Shown: positions 8,360 to 16,709 of the stretch, in pieces
How positions within the stretch are numbered: position 1 is the stretch's first letter
Layout of the letters: every line of letters begins with the position of its first letter
NCBI GenBank assembly: GCA_946186205.1
Contig: CAMHMH010000004.1
Coordinates: 62,001-126,000, forward strand
From: an uncultured Fretibacterium sp.
Lineage (GTDB): Bacteria > Synergistota > Synergistia > Synergistales > Aminobacteriaceae
Length of the DNA stretch: 64,000 bases
Direction of reading: 5' to 3'
Notes under the pieces: model-generated
The model's database searches: none
Seen by the model: only the letters and a program-made list of their open reading frames with translations
Told to the model about the DNA's origin: nothing
Made by a program: the position numbers and the translations under genes

Positions 8360-10513
8360 TTACTCCACCATTCCGACCGTCTTTACCTGTACTCCGCGCA
8401 CTATCTCATTATATGACACTACAAATATATTTGTGATTGAGCCTTCTATGAGCCGACGTACAATCAATCTCACATCAGGGTGAACAAGCAAGACAGGAGG
8501 AAGATTTTTGACTATCATCTCATCCATTGCGCGAGAGATTGCGTTTATCATCTTCTGCACTTCGCGGGGATCTAAATGAAGCTGCCATCCGCGAGTCAAA
8601 TCTCCGTCAACACCGGCCATGATTTTTTGTTCCCAGTTAGGCGACAAAGTAGCGGCTGTGATTATTCCGTCAGGCCCTTGAATCTTCAGCGAGATTAAAC
8701 GGGATAATGACTCTCTTGCGCGTTCGGTGAGAAAATCCACGCTCCTAGACATTTTCCCAAAGTCAGCAAGTGCTTCAAATATCGTAACAAGGTCTCGTAT
8801 AGGAATCTGCTCACGTATGAGATTCTGCAAGACCTTCTGAATTTCTCCCAGCGATAATGACGACAAAAGCTCATCGATTACGGCGGGTGCTGTCTCCTTC
8901 ACCATGTCCGTAAGTTTCTGGACTTCCTGACGTGTGAGAAGCTCCGCACCGTTCTTCTTGATGACTTCTGAGAGGTGAGTCGCAAGCACTGAAGGAGCGT
9001 CAACAACCGTATATCCCATAGCTTCGGCCTTGTCGCGCAGGTCAGGCGAAATCCACAAAGCCGGGAGACCGAATGCAGGCTCTTTTGTCGGAACTCCGAT
9101 TAAATCCTCTTCAGCCGCTCCCGTGTTCATCGCTAAATAGTGGTCAGGCAATAATTCACCGCGCCCGGCTTCCGCACCTTTCACACGCAAAATGTATTCT
9201 GTCGGCTTTATCTGAATGTTGTCGCGTATTCTTATAGGAGGAACAACGATTCCCATCTCTAACGCCATCTGCTTGCGGATTGTTCCGATTCTGTCGAGCA
9301 TGTCTCCTCCCTGTCCCGGGTCAATCAGCGGAATAATCGCGTAACCTATTTCGGCCTCCATTGGCTCAACCGTCAAAAGTTTCATGACATCTTCAGGCGA
9401 AACGGGTTCGGCTTTCGGTGCTTCCTGAGCTGCTCCGGGTGCTGAAGGTGCGCCGGGTGCTGAAGGCTGTCCTGCGGGTGTTTGCGCTCCGGGTGTCATT
9501 GCGGCTTGTTCCTCTGCTGTAATCTCCTGCACGGCTGCTTCACGGCTCACTGTATAGCCTAATGCGCCCATCAACATTGCGAGAGTCAAAAACGGCACTG
9601 TAGGCAGTCCGGGTATCAGTCCCATCGATAACAGCATGGCCGAGGCGATGTAAAGCGGGCGGGGGTATTTCGTGAATGAGTTAATGAGGTCAGGCCCTAA
9701 TTCTGATGACGCAGCAGCCCTCGTAACAATTACGCCCATTGCCGTTGACATCAAGAGAGCCGGAATTTGTCCCACGAGTCCGTCGCCTACCGTAAGCAAG
9801 CTGTAATGACCTGCCGCCTGTGCTGCGTCCATTCCCCGCATGAAGATTCCTATCGAGAGTCCGCCGATTATGTTTATCGTTGTGATTATGAGTCCGGCTA
9901 TTGCGTCTCCCTTCACGAACTTTGACGCGCCGTCCATTGCTCCGTAAAAATCTGCCTCGCGCTGTATGTCCTGCCTTCGCTGCTTTGCTCCCTGCTCATC
10001 TATCAGTCCTGAGTTCAAATCAGCGTCAATTGACATCTGCTTGCCGGGCATTGCGTCAAGTGTGAATCTTGCTGCGACTTCCGCGACTCTTTCCGCGCCT
10101 TTCGTGATGACTAACATCTGAATGATTACGAGTATCAGGAACATGATTATACCCACAACGTAATTTCCTCCGACAACAAAATTCCCGAATGCGTTTATCA
10201 GCTCGCCCGCGTTCCCGTAAAGCAAAATTAACCGCGTTGTTGAGACGTTGAGAGAGAGTCTAAACAGCGTAGAGATTAATAACAGCGTCGGAAAAATTGA
10301 GAGGTCTAAAGCGCGCTTCACATAAAACGTAACAAGAAGCGTTACGACTCCCAATGTGATATTCATTGAGAGAAGTATATCTATTAACCATGTGGGCAGG
10401 GGTACGACCATCATTATGATAATCAGCACCATCAACAGAGCCACGCCGATGTCTGAATAGCTCTGAACTTTTTTGCGCATTGAAGGAATTGACGCGCCCG
10501 CAGCTTCTGCCAA
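8360..10513 (-). CDS. flhA: Flagellar type III export protein FlhA
   Basis: 717-aa inner-membrane gate of the flagellar secretion system. About eight N-terminal membrane segments occupy residues 18-330. The FHIPEP-type loop with VAARFTLDAMPGKQMSIDADLNSG is intact. An Ala/Pro/Gly linker (about 345-370) connects to the cytoplasmic chaperone/substrate-docking domain ending at residue 717. The start is TTG at 10513 with GGGGATGA 11 nt upstream; a downstream ATG (MRKKVQSYSD) is possible. It is the first gene of the operon in this window. No flhB or fliR is adjacent. Confidence 0.95.
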   Translation of the reverse strand: MAEAAGASIPSMRKKVQSYSDIGVALLMVLIIIMMVVPLPTWLIDILLSMNITLGVVTLLVTFYVKRALDLSIFPTLLLISTLFRLSLNVSTTRLILLYGNAGELINAFGNFVVGGNYVVGIIMFLILVIIQMLVITKGAERVAEVAARFTLDAMPGKQMSIDADLNSGLIDEQGAKQRRQDIQREADFYGAMDGASKFVKGDAIAGLIITTINIIGGLSIGIFMRGMDAAQAAGHYSLLTVGDGLVGQIPALLMSTAMGVIVTRAAASSELGPDLINSFTKYPRPLYIASAMLLSMGLIPGLPTVPFLTLAMLMGALGYTVSREAAVQEITAEEQAAMTPGAQTPAGQPSAPGAPSAPGAAQEAPKAEPVSPEDVMKLLTVEPMEAEIGYAIIPLIDPGQGGDMLDRIGTIRKQMALEMGIVVPPIRIRDNIQIKPTEYILRVKGAEAGRGELLPDHYLAMNTGAAEEDLIGVPTKEPAFGLPALWISPDLRDKAEAMGYTVVDAPSVLATHLSEVIKKNGAELLTRQEVQKLTDMVKETAPAVIDELLSSLSLGEIQKVLQNLIREQIPIRDLVTIFEALADFGKMSRSVDFLTERARESLSRLISLKIQGPDGIITAATLSPNWEQKIMAGVDGDLTRGWQLHLDPREVQKMINAISRAMDEMIVKNLPPVLLVHPDVRLIVRRLIEGSITNIFVVSYNEIVRGVQVKTVGMVE

Positions 10514-10589
10514 TTGTGAAAGTCATCCCCGTTCTGTAGCAATCTGGAAAATTGCCTGTATTTTATCATTCCCCGCAAGAATTGAGGCT

Positions 10590-10823
10590 TTTATTTCTGA
10601 GTCGGCGGTATGGTGTTGACGTGCAAGAATCGAATCGGCGAATCTGTTTTGACATACTCAGAACCGAGTCGGCAGTATGGTTTTGTTTTGACAATTTCAG
10701 AATTGAGTCAGCGGTATGGTTTTGACTCACTCAGAAGCGAATCGGCAATTTGATTTTGAGACATACGCGACCGAATCGGCGATATAATTCTGGCATTCTC
10801 AAAACCGAATGGAGGACTCAAAG
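10590..10823 (+). repeat. 34-bp degenerate tandem array rich in GANTC
   Basis: About seven units of a 34-bp repeat, consensus near TTGACatactCAGAAcCGAATCGGCGatatggT. The TTGAC-like positions fall at 10616, 10649, 10688, 10722, 10756, 10790 and 10824, which gives steps of 33, 39, 34, 34, 34 and 34. I count ten GANTC sites between 10599 and 10819, usually one per unit at a fixed position. The last unit supplies GGAGGA and the TTG start of the next ORF in register, and the penultimate unit ends in TATAAT. The 10514-10590 stretch before it holds only the flhA leader. Confidence 0.75.
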
Positions 10824-10958
10824 TTGAAACGAAAAATTTTCACCGCATTGTTCATTTTCGCGCTGGCACTTCTGACCCTCAACGCTTCAAGAAGCAATGA
10901 CGAGATAAAGCGCATGGGGTTATTAACTGTTACAAAAAATTTAGACAATGTTAGATAA
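10824..10958 (+). CDS. 44-aa ORF with signal peptide, probably a truncated secreted protein
   Basis: TTG start with GGAGGA 6-7 nt upstream. The product begins MKRKIFTALFIFALALLTLNAS, a convincing signal peptide, followed by only about 20 residues and TAA. The size suggests a truncated gene. The sequence just downstream turns AT-rich and includes a transposon-like remnant, so disruption by an insertion is a reasonable inference. It is too short to assign a function. Confidence 0.4.
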   Translation: MKRKIFTALFIFALALLTLNASRSNDEIKRMGLLTVTKNLDNVR

Positions 10959-11039
10959 AGCTATTCTCAAATATAGATTTCCTGATATAATTATTTATAT
11001 TTGGTGAGCTGTTGAAACTGAATATTTGCGGCTGGACGA

Positions 11040-11290
11040 AGAAAATATAAGTGCGAAAACCAAGCGTAACAGGTTTTGTCCGTAAGATGTTCAACCATAA
11101 TCAATGAGCAAAAAAAATTATGTACCCATCGCTACTGGGGAATTAAAGCCTGTGGAGAGCTACACCAAACGAAATTAGCCAGCAATATCGGCGAAATCGG
11201 GTTCTATGAAGCAGGAAGGCATATCGCGAGAGTGCCACAGTATAAATTTGTATAAGATTGTACATATTTATCGTAGCGGCTATATTGTCG
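11040..11290 (+). mobile_element. Remnant resembling the 3' end of an IS605/IS607-type tnpB
   Basis: Translated in different frames, this stretch gives GIKACGELHQTKLASNIGEIGFYEAG and GSMKQEG. These resemble the variable C-terminal tails and right-end sequence of TnpB proteins as I remember them. Frames are interrupted by stops and no RuvC or zinc-finger part is present, so only a 3' scrap remains. TnpB elements make their guide RNA from this region, so an RNA remnant is possible. The rest of 10959-11354 shows no gene that I can support. Confidence 0.4.
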
Positions 11291-11354
11291 CTTAGTGTCG
11301 AATGGAAGTAACAATCTCTCATTAATGAACGAATAATCACCGGCAAATCTTTAA

Positions 11355-11407
11355 CCCTTCATGCTATTATCTGCAAACTTGAAAATTCCTGCATGAAGGG
11401 AAATTTT
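11355..11407 (+). promoter_or_regulatory. Leader hairpin and T-tract overlapping the trpD ribosome binding site
   Basis: A perfect 10-bp inverted repeat, CCCTTCATGC (11355-11364) and GCATGAAGGG (11391-11400), encloses a 26-nt loop and is followed by AAATTTTTTT and the trpD ATG at 11411. The right arm contains GAAGGG, the only Shine-Dalgarno for trpD. The structure could act as an attenuator-type terminator, as a translation block, or both. A TATTAT at 11364-11369 could be a -10 box whose transcripts would lack the left arm. No T-box consensus was seen. Confidence 0.55.
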
Positions 11408-11410
11408 TTT

Positions 11411-12427
11411 ATGATTAAGGAAGCAATAATAAAGCTCGTCAGCAAAGGAGACCTCACTTATCACGAAGCATACACCGTAATGAACGAGATAATGAACGGC
11501 GCAACAACTCCCACGCAAAACGCCGCGTTCCTCTCTGCACTGTCAACCAAAAGCGCGAGGGCTGAAACAACAGATGAGATTGCCGGGTGCGCTGCTGCCA
11601 TGAGGGAACATGCAACGAGAGTCATAACACCTTTTGACGTTCTCGAAATCGTCGGGACAGGCGGGGACAATTCGCACAGCTTCAACATCTCTACAGCGTC
11701 AGCAATCACAGCGGCGGCAGGAGGAGTCAAAGTCGCAAAACATGGCAACAGGGCGGCTTCTTCACAGTGCGGTACAGCAGACTGCCTTGAAGCGTTAGGG
11801 GTGAACATTGAGCAGTCGCCTGAAAAATGTATTGAGCTTCTGAAAACGGCGGGGATTTGCTTCTTCTTCGCGCAGAAATATCACACGTCAATGAAGTACG
11901 TCGGAGCAATCCGCAAAGAGCTGGGCTTCCGTACAGTCTTCAACATCTTAGGCCCTCTCACTAATCCCGCGTCGCCGTCAATGCAGATACTTGGAGTCTA
12001 CGATGAGTATTTAGTGAACCCGCTGGCGCAAGTTCTTGTGAGTCTCGGCGTGAAAAGGGGAATGGTTGTTTACGGCCATGAGAAATTAGACGAAATATCA
12101 ATCAGCGCACCTACAACAATTTGCGAGATCAATAACGGCTGGTACAAATCCTACGTCATAAAGCCTGAAGATTTCGGACTCAAAACGTCATCACGTGAAG
12201 AGATTCGCGGGGGGACTCCTTCCGAGAACGCCGAAATTTTGCGGGGGATTCTCAGCGGGAACAAAGGCGCGAAAAGGGACGCTGTACTAATGAACGCGGG
12301 CGCGGCTCTCTATGTTGCGGGGAAATCTGAGACTCTCAAGGACGGAATAACGTTAGCGGGAAAAATCATCGACTCAGGGAAGGCACTCGATACCCTGAAA
12401 ATGTTCGTTGAAGTCAGCAACAAGTAG
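11411..12427 (+). CDS. trpD: Anthranilate phosphoribosyltransferase
   Basis: Transfers phosphoribose from PRPP to anthranilate, the second committed step of tryptophan synthesis. The PRPP loop [17 protein letters not shown] and the segment [21 protein letters not shown] are intact. The start is placed at ATG 11411 ([13 protein letters not shown]), 10 nt after GAAGGG; the ORF track begins at an ATG at 11393 inside the hairpin arm. The length of 338 aa is typical for a stand-alone TrpD without a fused TrpG. First gene of trpDCFBA; trpE and trpG are not in this window. Confidence 0.95.
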   Translation: MIKEAIIKLVSKGDLTYHEAYTVMNEIMNGATTPTQNAAFLSALSTKSARAETTDEIAGCAAAMREHATRVITPFDVLEIVGTGGDNSHSFNISTASAITAAAGGVKVAKHGNRAASSQCGTADCLEALGVNIEQSPEKCIELLKTAGICFFFAQKYHTSMKYVGAIRKELGFRTVFNILGPLTNPASPSMQILGVYDEYLVNPLAQVLVSLGVKRGMVVYGHEKLDEISISAPTTICEINNGWYKSYVIKPEDFGLKTSSREEIRGGTPSENAEILRGILSGNKGAKRDAVLMNAGAALYVAGKSETLKDGITLAGKIIDSGKALDTLKMFVEVSNK

Positions 12428-13210
12428 ATGATTATTCTTGATGAGATTGCTGAACATTCGCGTGAAAGAGTCAGAGTCGCAAAGGAAAATTTACCGCTTG
12501 ATGTGATTCGTGAGTCTGCATTGTCGAGTCCTGCTGGTGATTTTGCGTTTGAGTCCGCGCTGAGTCGTGAAGGCTTGTCGTTCATATGCGAGTGCAAGAA
12601 GGCTTCACCGTCAAAAGGAATAATTGCTGACGATTTCCCGTACGTCGATATAGCGCGCGAATACGAGTCCGCCGGAGCTGACGCAATATCCGTACTGACT
12701 GAGCCGAAATATTTTCTCGGCAAGAATGAATATCTGCGTGAGATCTCAGAGGCCGTGAAGATTCCTGTCCTGCGAAAAGATTTTGTTGTCGATGAGTACA
12801 TGATATACGAGGCAAAAATTTTAGGGGCTTCCGCTGTCTTGCTGATATGCGCGATTCTTGAAGGCTCAAAGCTCAGGGAGTACATAAACATTTGCGACAC
12901 TCTTGGGATTTCCGTGCTTGTTGAAGCTCATGATGAGTCAGAAATTCATACGGCAATAGACTCAGGCGCAAGAATTATCGGTGTGAACAACAGAAACCTC
13001 AAAGATTTTACGGTCGACACGTCAAACAGCAAACGACTCCGCAAAATCATTCCCCCTGATGTAATTTTCGTGTCAGAGAGCGGCATAAAGACTCCTGAAG
13101 ACGTTAAAGCGGCTCAAGATTTCGGGGCGAATGCGATTCTTGTCGGTGAGACTCTCATGAAAGCCAGCGATAAATCGGCCATGCTTGCGAGCCTGAAATC
13201 ATTATTGTGA
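12428..13210 (+). CDS. trpC: Indole-3-glycerol phosphate synthase
   Basis: 260-aa TIM barrel that converts carboxyphenylaminodeoxyribulose phosphate to indole-3-glycerol phosphate. Typical motifs are CECKKASPSKG, ISVLTEPKYFLG, PVLRKDFVVDEYMIYEA, VNNRNLKDF and FVSESGI. It starts with ATG directly after the trpD stop (0 nt gap). It is monofunctional, because trpF is a separate gene overlapping its stop. Confidence 0.96.
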   Translation: MIILDEIAEHSRERVRVAKENLPLDVIRESALSSPAGDFAFESALSREGLSFICECKKASPSKGIIADDFPYVDIAREYESAGADAISVLTEPKYFLGKNEYLREISEAVKIPVLRKDFVVDEYMIYEAKILGASAVLLICAILEGSKLREYINICDTLGISVLVEAHDESEIHTAIDSGARIIGVNNRNLKDFTVDTSNSKRLRKIIPPDVIFVSESGIKTPEDVKAAQDFGANAILVGETLMKASDKSAMLASLKSLL

Positions 13211-13812
13211 TGGTAAAGGTGAAATTCTGCGGACTGACTCGGCCATGCGACATTGACGCGGTGAATGAGTTAATGCCGGATTATGTCGGGTTCGTTTTCT
13301 GGCCAAAAAGCAAACGTTGCATCACACCCGAAAACGCATTGAGTCTCCGCAAGTCTCTGAGCGGTGAAATTATCACAGTGGGAGTTTTTGTTGACGAGAG
13401 TCCGAGAGTCATTGCTGACATGGCCGGGGGAATTATCGACATGATTCAGCTTCACGGCCATGAAGACAGCGAATATATATCACATCTCCGAACGATAACA
13501 CATGCGAAAATCATTCAGGCATTCAGGATTAAGAGTGCTGATGACGTAATGAGGGCGGAAAAATCGATGGCTGATTTCGTTCTGCTTGACGCTGGAATGG
13601 GAACGGGAAAATTATTCGACTGGTCATTAATACGCGGGATAAATCGTCCTTACTTCCTCGCGGGCGGCCTTGACGCTCATAACGTGAAAGAGGCCGTAAA
13701 GACTCTGAGTCCCTACGCTGTAGATGTAAGCTCAGGGATTGAGACTGACGGACATAAAGACAGGGTGAAAATGTCAGCTTTCATTTCAACACTAAGGAGG
13801 GAAAAATCATAA
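13210..13812 (+). CDS. trpF: Phosphoribosylanthranilate isomerase
   Basis: 200-aa TIM barrel catalysing the Amadori rearrangement of phosphoribosylanthranilate. The catalytic Cys is in [15 protein letters not shown] and the Asp in [14 protein letters not shown]. It also has [12 protein letters not shown] and the phosphate-binding [10 protein letters not shown]. The ATG at 13210 overlaps the trpC TGA (TGATG); the track uses a GTG one codon upstream. The stop overlaps the trpB start (TAATG). Confidence 0.95.
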   Translation: MVKVKFCGLTRPCDIDAVNELMPDYVGFVFWPKSKRCITPENALSLRKSLSGEIITVGVFVDESPRVIADMAGGIIDMIQLHGHEDSEYISHLRTITHAKIIQAFRIKSADDVMRAEKSMADFVLLDAGMGTGKLFDWSLIRGINRPYFLAGGLDAHNVKEAVKTLSPYAVDVSSGIETDGHKDRVKMSAFISTLRREKS

Positions 13813-14993
13813 TGTCGGGCAGGTTTGGTATTTACGGCGGGCAGTATATCCCGGAAACATTAATGAACACGGTAATCGAACTTGAGAAGGCATATAACCA
13901 TTTCAAGAATGACCCAGATTTTAACGCAGAATTGTCATCACTCCTCAATGAATACGCCGGGAGACCGTCAAGACTCTATTACGCAAAGAGAATGACAGAA
14001 GCTCTTAACGGCGCAAAAATTTACCTCAAGCGTGAAGACCTCAATCACACGGGAGCGCACAAAATCAATAACGTATTAGGCCAGGCACTATTAGCCAAAC
14101 GGATGGGAAAAACTAGACTCATTGCCGAAACAGGAGCAGGCCAGCACGGAGTCGCAACTGCAACAGCCGCCGCGTTAATGGGTATGTCGTGCGTTGTCTT
14201 CATGGGCGAGGAAGATATGAAGCGTCAGGCTCTCAACGTTTACCGAATGCGATTGCTTGGCGCGGAAGTCGTATCAGTCTCAACAGGAACAGGAACTCTA
14301 AAAGACGCAGTGTCGAAAGCGTTTGCGGAATGGACATCACGAATCATCGATACACATTACTGCTTAGGCTCGGTGATGGGGCCTCATCCTTTCCCGACGA
14401 TAGTACGAGATTTTCAGGCTGTAATTTCCCGTGAGATTAGGGCGCAGGTTCTCGAACGTGAAGGGAGACTCCCTGATGCTGTAATTGCGTGCGTCGGCGG
14501 AGGGTCTAACGCTATCGGAAGTTTCTGGCACTTCATCAATGACTCATGCGTAAGACTCATAGGGTGCGAGGCTGCCGGGCGTGGTGTTAATACATTTGAG
14601 ACAGCAGCGACAATTTCGACGGGGAGAGTCGGAATCTTTCACGGAATGAAGTCATATTTCTGTCAGGACAAATTCGGACAGATTGCGCCGGTGTATTCGA
14701 TTTCAGCGGGGCTTGATTACCCGGGAATAGGGCCGGAGCATTCGTACCTTCATGACACGGGGCGGGCTGAGTATGTCCCTGTTACGGATGAGGAAGCCGT
14801 GAACGCTTTCGAGTTTCTCTCACGGACTGAAGGAATTATCCCGGCAATCGAGTCAGCACACGCAGTATCACACGCAATGACACTCGCGCCCAAAATGACC
14901 CGCGACAAGATTATTGTAGTAACGATTTCGGGACGAGGGGATAAGGACTGCGCTTCAGTTGCAAGATACAGGGGGGAAAATATTGATGAGTAA
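13812..14993 (+). CDS. trpB: Tryptophan synthase beta subunit
   Basis: 393-aa PLP enzyme that condenses indole with serine. The Schiff-base lysine is K84 in HTGAHKINN, and the phosphate-binding loop is [18 protein letters not shown] and the acidic residue in [11 protein letters not shown] are present. This is a TrpB1-type sequence expected to pair with TrpA, which follows with an 8-nt overlap. AGGAGGG lies in the 3' end of trpF. Confidence 0.96.
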   Translation: MSGRFGIYGGQYIPETLMNTVIELEKAYNHFKNDPDFNAELSSLLNEYAGRPSRLYYAKRMTEALNGAKIYLKREDLNHTGAHKINNVLGQALLAKRMGKTRLIAETGAGQHGVATATAAALMGMSCVVFMGEEDMKRQALNVYRMRLLGAEVVSVSTGTGTLKDAVSKAFAEWTSRIIDTHYCLGSVMGPHPFPTIVRDFQAVISREIRAQVLEREGRLPDAVIACVGGGSNAIGSFWHFINDSCVRLIGCEAAGRGVNTFETAATISTGRVGIFHGMKSYFCQDKFGQIAPVYSISAGLDYPGIGPEHSYLHDTGRAEYVPVTDEEAVNAFEFLSRTEGIIPAIESAHAVSHAMTLAPKMTRDKIIVVTISGRGDKDCASVARYRGENIDE

Positions 14994-15756
14994 GATACGC
15001 GCGGCATTCGCAAAAGGGAAGGCGTTCATACCGTTCATAACATGCGGAGACCCTGACATTGATACGACAAAGAGAGTCATACATGAGGCAGTGAGGAACG
15101 GAGCGGACATTATAGAGCTTGGCATACCGTTTTCAGACCCTACTGCTGAAGGAGTCGTGATACAGTCAGCAAACTACCGGGCGTTAAGGAACGGAGTAAC
15201 AACGGACAAAATTTTTGACATGGTACGAGAATTGCGCGTTGATATTGATATTCCTTTTGTGTTCATGACGTATGCAAACGTGGTGTTCTCTTACGGCGCG
15301 GAAAAATTCATGTCAGCGTGCAAAGAAATTTCTGCTGACGGAATAATATTGCCTGATGTGCCGTTTGAGGAGAAGGGAGAATTTTTACCCGTCTGCAAAA
15401 GTTACGGCGTTGATTTAATCTCAATGGTAGCTCCTACGTCAGAAGAGAGAGTCGCAATGATTGCGCGTGAGGCTGAAGGATTTCTGTACGTTGTTTCGAG
15501 CTTGGGCGTTACGGGAGTGCGTGAGAGGATAACGACAGATCTTGCGGGAATAATTGAGTCAGTGAGGAAAAATTCTGATGTTCCTTGCGCAATAGGCTTT
15601 GGGATTTCGACACCTGAACAGGCGCGTGAGATGTCAAGGATTGCTGACGGTGTAATAGTCGGCTCTGCTGTGATGAAGATTATTGCGAGGTATGGAACTG
15701 ACTCGGCGGGTTATGTTGGTGAATATGTGAAAACGATGAAGGATGCTTTGAGATAA
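14986..15756 (+). CDS. trpA: Tryptophan synthase alpha subunit
   Basis: Cleaves indole-3-glycerol phosphate and channels indole to TrpB. The catalytic Glu in [11 protein letters not shown] and the Asp of the same motif are intact; the usual PLADG after it reads PTAEG. The phosphate site [11 protein letters not shown] and DGVIVGSA are present. The start is placed at ATG 14986 (MSKIRAAF) after GGGGGG; the ORF track starts ten residues upstream inside trpB. 256 aa is a normal length. Last gene of the trp operon; it converges on tRNA-Val with a gap of 5 nt. Confidence 0.95.
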   Translation: MSKIRAAFAKGKAFIPFITCGDPDIDTTKRVIHEAVRNGADIIELGIPFSDPTAEGVVIQSANYRALRNGVTTDKIFDMVRELRVDIDIPFVFMTYANVVFSYGAEKFMSACKEISADGIILPDVPFEEKGEFLPVCKSYGVDLISMVAPTSEERVAMIAREAEGFLYVVSSLGVTGVRERITTDLAGIIESVRKNSDVPCAIGFGISTPEQAREMSRIADGVIVGSAVMKIIARYGTDSAGYVGEYVKTMKDALR

Positions 15757-15761
15757 GGAGA

Positions 15762-15834
15762 TGGGCAATACTGGATTTGAACCAGTGACCTCTTCCGTGT
15801 GAAGGAAGCGCGCTAACCCCTGTGCCAATTGCCC
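15762..15834 (-). tRNA. tRNA-Val (anticodon CAC)
   Basis: The reverse complement folds as a 73-nt cloverleaf: acceptor GGGCAAT/ATTGCCC, anticodon arm CTTCC-TTCACAC-GGAAG (anticodon CAC, reads GUG), T arm ACTGG-TTCAAAT-CCAGT, discriminator A. CCA is not encoded. The D stem GCAC/GCGC has one A-C mismatch. The two spurious minus-strand ORFs here are shadows of this gene. Confidence 0.93.
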
Positions 15835-15947
15835 AATTGATTAACGCAGGAAATTTTACAGCAATCAAAAATAAAGTCAACAGGCTATGAAAAATTAGAA
15901 TTTTCTGCTAACCTAACGTGAAATCCAACAAGGGAGGAAAATTCATC

Positions 15948-16697
15948 ATGTACGAAATCGTGTTAATACGTCACGGCGAGTCAGCGTGGAACAAAGAGAA
16001 CAGATTCACCGGCTGGACTGACGTACCGTTATCAGACAAAGGAGTCGAGGAGGCACGCTCAGCAGGAAGGCTCTTAAAGTCAGAGGGCTTTGCGTTCGAT
16101 TATGCGTTCACGTCCGTTCTTAAGAGGGCAATCAAAACATTGTGGCTCGTCCTTGAGGAGATGGACAGAATGTGGATACCCGTGCAGCACTCATGGAAGC
16201 TCAACGAGAGGCACTACGGAGCGTTGCAGGGACTCAACAAGGCCGACACCGCCGCGAAATATGGAGACGCTCAGGTCAAAATCTGGCGAAGAAGCTACGA
16301 CATTCAGCCGCCTGTGCTCACGAAAGATGATGAGCGTTACCCCGGCCATGATCCGAGATACGCAGGACTCACTGAAGCAGAGCTGCCCCTCACAGAATGC
16401 CTTGCTGACACAGTAGCGCGTGTTGTTCCTTACTGGCAGGAGTCAATCGTTCCCGCCGTAAAATCAGGGAAGAAGATCATCATTGCTGCTCACGGAAATT
16501 CATTGCGCGCCCTCGTTAAGTACCTCGACAACATTTCGGAGAAGGATATTCTTGAGCTTAACATACCGACAGGAGTCCCGCTGGTCTATGAGCTTGACGA
16601 AAATATGAAGCCTGTCTCACACCGTTACTTAGGGGACGCGGAAGCAATCGCAAAAGCTCAGGCAGCAGTAGCATCACAGGGAAGCGCGAAAAAGTAA
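15948..16697 (+). CDS. gpmA: 2,3-bisphosphoglycerate-dependent phosphoglycerate mutase
   Basis: 249-aa glycolytic mutase interconverting 3- and 2-phosphoglycerate. The phospho-His is in IRHGESAWN, followed by [30 protein letters not shown] and the second His in [15 protein letters not shown] complete the active site. The ATG at 15948 follows GGGAGG; the track's 10-residue upstream extension is unlikely. The length equals the E. coli enzyme. The aminotransferase gene follows 12 nt downstream. Confidence 0.95.
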   Translation: MYEIVLIRHGESAWNKENRFTGWTDVPLSDKGVEEARSAGRLLKSEGFAFDYAFTSVLKRAIKTLWLVLEEMDRMWIPVQHSWKLNERHYGALQGLNKADTAAKYGDAQVKIWRRSYDIQPPVLTKDDERYPGHDPRYAGLTEAELPLTECLADTVARVVPYWQESIVPAVKSGKKIIIAAHGNSLRALVKYLDNISEKDILELNIPTGVPLVYELDENMKPVSHRYLGDAEAIAKAQAAVASQGSAKK

Positions 16698-16709
16698 GGA
16701 GGACTCATC

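Noticed and set aside
11143-11346. 67-aa minus-strand ORF in the trp leader region
   Set aside because: Antisense to the tnpB-like remnant; no ribosome binding site and no recognisable domain.
10959-11354. T-box or other named riboswitch upstream of trp
   Set aside because: No T-box AGGGTGG-type consensus, specifier structure or other riboswitch core could be recognised.
15634-15880. Two minus-strand ORFs of 64 and 66 aa over the trpA end
   Set aside because: They translate the tRNA-Val gene and the trpA antisense strand.
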